From Sorex araneus (lineage: Eukaryota > Chordata > Mammalia > Eulipotyphla > Soricidae): a stretch of 64,000 nt of DNA. Shown piece by piece: positions 57,291-64,000 of the stretch. The translations under genes were made by a program, and so were the position numbers. The stretch's first letter is position 1, and every line of letters begins with the position of its first letter. The notes beneath the pieces are model-generated. The model was not told where the DNA came from, did no database searches, and worked only from the letters and a program-made list of their open reading frames with translations. The stretch is from positions 173,897,209 to 173,961,208 of the forward strand of contig NC_073305.1 in assembly GCF_027595985.1 (NCBI RefSeq). Reading direction: 5' to 3'.

Positions 57291-58499
57291 ATACCCAGTT
57301 GTAGGTGGCATGTCCATATTTCTCACTAGGACACAGGGATATGTCAGCGTGTGATCCAAGTTCACCTACCACTGCAGTTAAAGATTAATATCCATGGACA
57401 AAAAGTCAGACCACAGAGGGTCCTGGAGTCAGGAGTCAGTGCGGGTAGATAGGAAATCTCCTCATATGTCTTTCATCTCCCAGACACTGGTGAGGCTAAT
57501 AAATAAGCGAGTTGTCTTGACAAATACAACTTTGTGTTGCGTGCATGAAAATAAAAGGTGACCTTTCTTTGTGGGTGCACCTCACAAAAGGTCTGTCAGG
57601 CCCCTCTTTAGTTGAATGCTTGGTGAAGTACCCAGTGTGGGGGTATGTGATAGTTTACCTTTATGAACAATAGAAACAGGCTTCTCTGAGGTTCAGAACC
57701 TCTTCTCTCTTCATTCGGGCCCCAGTAAACAAGCTGGTTCTTGACTACCTGGCCGAAGTCATCTCGGATAAGTGAAAACTTAGATGGCAACTGTTGGACT
57801 TAAAGGAATGGGCCTGGTGCCACACGGAAAAACCTCATGATTGAGTCTATCCAGGTTCAAATTCAGATTTCCTTCAGCGGCAGAGGGAAAGAGTTACCAT
57901 GTGGAAGGTTAGGCCTCGTTTTCCCTAGGACTTGGCTTGTGATGGGGAGGGGAAGGTGGAGCGGCCACCCCCTCTTTCACCTGTTAGCCTGCCCACAGCA
58001 CGGAACCACGGGCAGCTCCCCAGGTCTCTTCAGAGATGCTCTGTAATCTTGATCCCGAAGAAATACTTCTGTTGAAATAGCTACCTCCTGCTGGAGAGGA
58101 GGCAAAATTTTGTCATTCCCCGCTCACCCCTCCCTACCTCGCCCTTATTTGTAGGAATCCATCCTTTTCTTTATACAGATATTTTACACTCATTCTTTAT
58201 TTCTAACAGTCAGTATAGACTGGGTGGTGCTGTGGTGACAAATACTCTGAAAATCTTAATGACTTAGAAGAGTGATTTTTTTTTAATTCATAAAATAAAA
58301 ATAGAAGAGGTGTATTTCATATACAGGCAGAAGTTTTAAAGGCATTTAGATGTTGTCAACCCATTCTCTTTCACTCTGGAAATCTATTCTGTAATCCTGA
58401 CTGAGAGGCTGCTAACCTTTATAATTATAGTATTTCCAGTCACTGAGGAGAGTGGGGGGGAAGAAACATTCATTGGCCTGGAAACCTTCTGCCTGGAAA
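57291..58499. other. Intron 4, unassigned sequence
   Basis: About 1.2 kb. The block 57300-57830 has higher GC than its surroundings and could be an old LTR or DNA-transposon remnant, but I cannot name it. Confidence 0.3.
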
Positions 58500-58552
58500 G
58501 GATATATAGATATAGATATAGATATAGATATCTATCTATATATGTATATATG
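58500..58552. repeat. (GATATA)n-type microsatellite with inverted end
   Basis: Tandem ATAGAT units turning into ATCTATCTATAT, so the tract is partly self-complementary. Confidence 0.9.
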
Positions 58553-61500
58553 TAGCTTTCCGTTCTTATTTCATGGAGCAAAGAAAGCCACCTGGTCATT
58601 CCTAATTTCAGCCTTATGGCCAAGAAGAGAGGAAGTTTGAGTATTTGTTAATACTCCCAACAACTGCCACAGTGTGGACTGGAAGAAAGAGCAGAAAAAA
58701 CGTGTTCTTTGGTTTTAGTTTAACTTTAATTGGGATGCATTACTTCATTGTTAATTTTCTGGTCTACAGAGTATTTTCCTCTGTGATTCCTATAATCTGT
58801 ACCTTTTACTTTGTTTTGCACTTGAAATGGCTTTCCCTCCCTCCCTATTATTCTGTGACTAAACCAGAGTGCCTCCTTGCCTGCTCCATGCTGACAACCA
58901 AGCACGCCTTTGTAAGTGAGAGGGACGTGGTCCTTGCCACTAGGATCCTGATCAAAGTTAATAATAAAAACTTGGCTTTCCATATGCCCCATCAAATGGC
59001 ATTTATTCATAACCAATATACATGTGTTTTAGTTCTCATAGGATGAGTTTGAGTTGAAGAATAAAACAAATGTATGTGTCCTCCTTAGTACAACATGACA
59101 TATAGTAAATCAAGTTTAGTTCTTAACTATTTTTGGCTACTGTGTACTTTTTTAAAGTCACTTGAGAAACAGTGCATGACCGTGGTTAAGAATACGGGCT
59201 CTGGCCTGGGGGGTGACCCCGGGATCAGAAGCACATGCTTTGCCTGCTGTGTAATCCTCAGCACCTCATGCCTCCTACTAGCCCAGCACTCTGCATGTGG
59301 TCCTGGAGGCTCCTTGGCACCCACTGCTGGACAGGTGCTAGGTCCAGCACTGCTGGACACAGCAGTGCTATTGCCCGTTGCTGTGGCGTGGATTGGTCTT
59401 GCTGAGTTATCTCAGTAGCCCGAAGGTCCCCTGAGGCCTGTTTGGGAATCTCAGCCAGGGACTGTGCCGTCCTCCTCCCCACTAGAGTAGAGACTCTGGG
59501 GCCAAATTGTCTGCGCTCAACCATAGTTCATTGTCTGGTTACGTACACCAGATCTTTTAATCTGTAAAGTGAATTATTACTATTTCACAGAAAATCCTAA
59601 GATGCATTTTATAAAGTGAATACATAGTAATATCACTATGTCAGGCACTTAGAACAGTGTACGGTTCTCCAGAATCACTTACATAATTACTTTTAAAGGC
59701 GTTGAATTCACAAAGTGATACTTTTCTTACTTAAGTATATGTTAGATCTGTCCGAGTTTACTCAGGTCGTGTTTATGGAAACGCTTGTTTCTACAAAAGA
59801 GAAGTCATTAGTGCCATTACCATTGCTAGTTATGGCCAATCCCTCTCTCACTTTCAACACTATCTTCTTTTTGAGACTTTTAAAATGTGCAGGTCATTTT
59901 TAGGGAGTGAGAAAATAGATGCCTGAATGTGGTTTCATTTTTAATTCATGGGGAGGGGAAGGCACTTACTTGCTAGGGCAACCAGACCAGTTATCATGCA
60001 CCCGGTGGCTCAAATGATACGCATGTATTTCTGCAGCTTTGGGGCCTGAACATCTGAGGACAAGGTGTTAGCTGAGTTGATTTGTTTGTTTTTGTGTTCC
60101 TGAGGACCTCTCTTAGCTTGTAGATGGCTATCTTCTCCCTGTCAATCTTCCTGGTCTTCCTTCTGTCCTGTCCTAATTTTCTCTCATAAAGGCAGCGAGC
60201 CTTAGGAGGACTCAGCCTCTATGTTGGACTCCATCTCTGTGGATTAGGACCTACATCTATGATGCTATCTCAGTTGCCTCTATAAGCTTATATTTTTGTA
60301 AAGGCATATTTTTCTTCACTCTACTTATAGTTGATCTACAGCTTTTTCATTTGAGGATAGATCTGTTAGATTTAGAGAATGAGATAAATGTGCATGCATT
60401 CTGAATTGATTATTCAGAAAATACGTTACTTAGAATACATTGATAATAAACGTACTAACAATTATCTGTGGTCTGTTAGTGTTCAAACATTTTTTTGTGG
60501 TTTTTTTATGTGTTCTTCTAGAGTCAGGGATTACACCCAGGACATCACAAATGAAAAGCAAATGGTATGCTACAAAACTTTATTTGTGACCTCTAAAGGT
60601 CCTTTAAGAAGCAAAACAACAGCATTAACAACAAAAAACCCCAAAATAACCCCATACTTTTTGACAAATGCAGTAATCCCTCAGGTAGCAAACTCTCCAT
60701 CTGGTAGAAAGTTGGTTCTATTGGGTGTTTCAGGAGTTGACTGCTGCCCAAGAATCAGGTTTTCTTATTAGCATAAATAAATTAATATAGAAATAGAACT
60801 AATCTCTCTTATTATACTCTTATTATGATGTTATGTAAATTTTGAGCTTTGCATATTTGAGGTTTCTAAATTGCTCATTATGTATATGAACAGGGTATTT
60901 GGCCAGATACCAGCTCTCAAATATCTGTGCAGGTTTTTCAAAGATTTTGAATTAATTCTTTGCACATATTTAACAAGAAAAAAAAGTTAATCATAATATT
61001 AGAACAAATTAGAGACTTAAAATTAGAGTTTTTGTGGTAATTGCATCATATTGGCCTAATATTTTTCCTTGAAAGCAGCTTAATGAAAAATGGACGAGCA
61101 TTATAAATGAGAGCGCTTCGGTTGGATGCAATTCAGGAGTAGAATACAGGAATGGAGGGAGGGATAGTCAGGTCTTTTTGGAAGACAGAAAGAGATGTGT
61201 CTGGAACTTAACTGTATTCCACAAGGAAAGCTGGTGACAGGAAGTGACAAGTCAGCTTAGGAAATCTAAGTGTACAGGACTGTCTAGAACTGCCTTCGGA
61301 GACTCAGTGACAGAGACAGGACTGCTCAGTATTTGAACCCTGGGGGATCCTGAGAACTGTTGGGACTGCACTGATTGGTTTTCCCACCTCTGACAGCTGA
61401 GAGAGGCTAACAGGGGGTAGGCTGAGGGCACTCATTTTGTGGTGATTTGTAGCATATGGTAACAAAAGATTCCGGTACCTAGAAGCAGTAGGCACTGTAG

Positions 61501-63805
61501 AAAAATGTGAAGATCTAGTCGGTTGATCTTTTCATCAATTGGGTGTCATCCCACCTTGCATCTTAGACCTGGGAGGAGGCACACGCGTGGTAGGATTCCC
61601 TATTCCGGGAGCTAGTGGGACTCGGTGAGCGGAAGAAAAGAATGACCGTTTTGTCCTTTTATTTCTTTTTTCAATGACTGGGATGTTGCTGCTGTGAAAA
61701 ATAGCTAAAAATGTGGAGGTTACTTTGAAACCAGGCAGGGGGAAGAATTTTGAGGAGCATAAAAGACCTAAATCACTCTGTAGTGGCGAGTTGTAGGCTC
61801 TGGCCTTGGACACTTGCCAGGGAGTGTCCCAAGGGAAAGAAGAACATGTTTTGGACACTGGTGGAAATTTTTGGTTCCTTGTCATCTGTGGTTATGATAT
61901 ATATGTCTCATGTAACAACGAGTGAATTTTATTTAAGACCTACATGTTTCGTGGGAAAACTATGTAGCAGAAACTTCTTGGCTTGGACTGAAAAACATGA
62001 AGTATGAAATCAAAGACGGCTGCAGACAGAAGCGGGATAATAAAAACTCAGGAGTAAACTCCTTTTTGTGTGTGTCTTTTGTTTCATGAAAGTTCTGTTT
62101 CGTGAAAAAGGGTGACGTGAAAGGAGCTGAGCACCAGGGAGGTATCATCCTGGGTCTTGTAACTTCATTAAGAAAATCCCAACATTTGCCCAACTTGATT
62201 TTAAAACTTATTTTTCAGTTTCCTCCACTTTGAAGTGGGATTTCTTCTCTCTGCTGCCCTGGAATGATGGGAATGTTAGGCTTATTACACCATTGGTCTC
62301 TTTGTTTTTATAGGTACACAGTTGGGAAACCATTATACCTCAGAGTTATACTTCATGGGTTCCACTCCAGACCTTCATCCCCAGCTATTTAGATGATGAA
62401 ATATGAGATTTTTAGAACTGCTAATATTTTTATGAGATTTTTGCACTTGATTTGATGACATGATTAGTTCAGAAGTTGGTGGTGTTGGTTTGGGCTAATG
62501 TTTTCTCAGTAGGCCGGGAAGTCAGTCTTTGTAGGTGATAGGGAAGATCATTAGAGGCAGGTTTCTAGGGGGGAAGTGAAGGGAAGAGAGACGATGTGCT
62601 CATGGAAAGAAACGAGAGGTCTCCATCTCTCAATAAAATTTTAAGTTGTATACGTTCGTGGGTTGGTGGATTTGCGGTGAGTAAAAGGCAAAGGCTTTTG
62701 TTCCTTTGTTGGCAAAACTAAGGGGGGGCAAGAGAGCAGGAGAAGGCAGCCACAGCAGAGAGAGTGGGGCTTCCTGCCTGGCCCAGCAGATGGTGCAGAT
62801 GCCGTGAGTACTGGGCTCAGGGCTGGTAGGGGTCTGTGCCAGTTTCTGCCTAGTGTGGGTCCTGAAAACCTGCCAGCATCACTAGGCAGCAGCCAAGCTG
62901 CACCTGAGATGCCCTTGATCCGTGCCAGCCGGGTCATGCTCCTCACCACCCCGATTTTCGGGGGGGGGGCTGCTGCTCAGGCTGACATGCTGTTACACTC
63001 TCTCTCAGGAAAAGCCAGGCCCAGTTTCCCCCTAGTTTCCAAGCTTTTTTGTCTTTCGTTGCAGAAAAGAATTTCTGGAGAAGACAGTGACACAAAAACA
63101 GTTGTATTAAAGGAAATGGAGAGAGAAAAGAGAGCCCTGTGCAGAAACTTGCACCCCCAGAGTATGGATGTGACTGATTGCAGAATCAGGACCAGGAAGT
63201 AAAAGAGAGGCGGTTCCCCTAGTCTAGGGCGTGTGTGGATGACTCCAGAATAGAGTGCTGGGAGGTCAAAGGAAGAGAGAGTATGCACCCAGCTGGGCCG
63301 GAGGTGAGCCCAGAATGGAGGGCCCGAGTTGCCAGAGAACCTGGTGAAATAGGCCTTTTCCAGGCTGTCTTGGCCCAGGATTGCTACAGACCAGGGTCTC
63401 ACTGTGGCACTGGGCCCTCGTGGCCGTCACCCAGAGTGTTGTCCAAAGTCTTTGGTCTTCCTGCGTTGTCTCCTGAAGGGGTGGAGCCTTTTAAGTTAGG
63501 CTTGATGATCTTCAGTCTGAAGCCTCTCCCTGGCAGTGGGATAGCTGTGTTTCAGATTTTTCTCTTGTTTGTTGATGCTTTCATAATATAGAGTACTGTT
63601 TCTTGTTAGGCGAGTATAAATTTGAAGACAAAGTAAGTTAATGCTGTATATTCTAGAAGGACTTTCTGCTTTGCCTTTCTGATCAGTGGTCGGGGGGGAG
63701 GTGTTTCCATTTTAGCCATTTTTCCCTCAAGTTGACCTTTAGTGTTTCATTGGTTTTAGGCTTTGACTATCTGACTCCAGTGGTAGAAGAGGAAGCCCTG
63801 TGTTC
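58553..63805. other. Intron 4, largely unassigned
   Basis: About 5.2 kb. Possible old SINE remnants near 59195-59420 and 60525-60590, and the MIR-like fragment at 59545. No exon, RNA gene or long conserved frame is supported. Confidence 0.4.
59545..59680 (-). repeat. MIR-like ancient SINE
   Basis: Reverse-strand MIR 3' portion: TTTTAATCTGTAAAGTGAAT, ATTACTATTTCACAG, CAGGCACTTAGAACAGTGTA. Confidence 0.6.
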
Positions 63806-63862
63806 CTCCCTCCCTCCATCCCTCCTTCCTTTCCTTTTCTCCCTTCCTCCTTTTTCTCCTTC
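63806..63862. repeat. Polypyrimidine (CCTT/CCCT)n tract
   Basis: Short interrupted pyrimidine tract on the + strand. Confidence 0.85.
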
Positions 63863-64000
63863 CCACTCCTAGGAATTAGGAGGAATTAACTGTTTTCTGA
63901 ATGTACTTTTCACATATTTAAACTTCCTAAGATTAAAAATTTTTTTTTAAAGAAATATTTTATTGAATCACCGTGAAAACAAGAAAAAAAATACAAAGCT

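Larger units (their letters stand above)
28250..64000 (+). other. STXBP5: STXBP5 gene (tomosyn-1), 5' portion; continues beyond the window
   Basis: The gene span is inferred from four coding exons in order and phase (29366-29518, 30840-30937, 53390-53471, 55536-55636). Introns are 1,321 bp, 22,452 bp, 2,064 bp and more than 8,364 bp. The next coding exon, expected to continue the first WD40 propeller, is not found before 64000. The product is tomosyn-1, a cytosolic and peripheral-membrane Lgl-family protein of about 1,100-1,150 residues, with two WD40 beta-propellers and a C-terminal R-SNARE-like motif. It binds syntaxin/SNAP-25 and inhibits SNARE-complex formation, restraining regulated exocytosis. 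The left boundary is approximate. Confidence 0.9.
55637..64000 (+). other. STXBP5: STXBP5 intron 4 (incomplete)
   Basis: At least 8,364 bp after the exon 4 donor. I searched by eye for the next tomosyn exon and did not find it. Contains one L1 3' end, an MIR-like fragment, a microsatellite and otherwise unassigned sequence. Confidence 0.85.

Noticed and set aside
55637..64000. Search for STXBP5 coding exon 5
   Set aside because: No segment encodes the expected next WD40 strand in the required phase, so the exon is assumed to lie beyond 64000.

Overview
This is a mammalian nuclear window, most likely from a shrew of the genus Sorex (Eulipotyphla). Two things support that: the dense, tRNA-headed SINEs look like the SOR-type family known from shrews, and the LINE-1 3' ends are of a Laurasiatherian type. 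The organism call is inference from repeat content. No prokaryotic, CRISPR or viral gene system is present. The only protein-coding gene I can support is the 5' part of STXBP5 (tomosyn-1), on the + strand.

Layout. 1-6390: a decayed LINE-1 whose 5' end lies outside the window, split by a 1,042-bp solo LTR with a 6-bp target-site duplication (TSD). 6391-26940: intergenic sequence with old and young SINEs, L1 3' ends (one with a twin-priming inversion), a 3'-end copy of an RTE-clade LINE, MIRs and a very long polypyrimidine microsatellite. 26996-27124: a compact promoter-like cluster (ETS, ZNF143-like, E2F, CHR, and two CCAAT boxes 32 bp apart) about 2.3 kb upstream of the STXBP5 start codon, reading best toward the minus strand. 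About 28140-29720: a CpG island holding the STXBP5 promoter, its 5' leader and coding exon 1. 29519-64000: STXBP5 introns 1-4 with coding exons 2, 3 and 4; the rest of the gene lies beyond the right edge.

The four coding exons (153, 98, 82 and 101 nt) join in frame into the N-terminal 144 complete codons of tomosyn-1: the poly-Gln leader and the start of the first WD40 propeller. Intron 2 (22,452 bp) has a U12-type donor (GTATCCTTT), a U12-like branch site 15 nt before the acceptor, and no polypyrimidine tract, so it appears to be removed by the minor spliceosome.

The repeat biology is the other notable content. One tRNA-derived SINE head is found with two kinds of 3' end. One is an A-rich tail with long TSDs, as expected of L1 mobilisation. 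The other is a ~60-bp tail matching the last codons and stop of an RTE-clade LINE that is itself present at 8889-9134. Nothing here amounts to a new molecular system. The most checkable novel points are the U12 intron, the SINE/RTE partnership, the antisense promoter cluster, a strong-Kozak upstream ORF overlapping a splice-donor-like site, and a templated inverted duplication near 51.1 kb.
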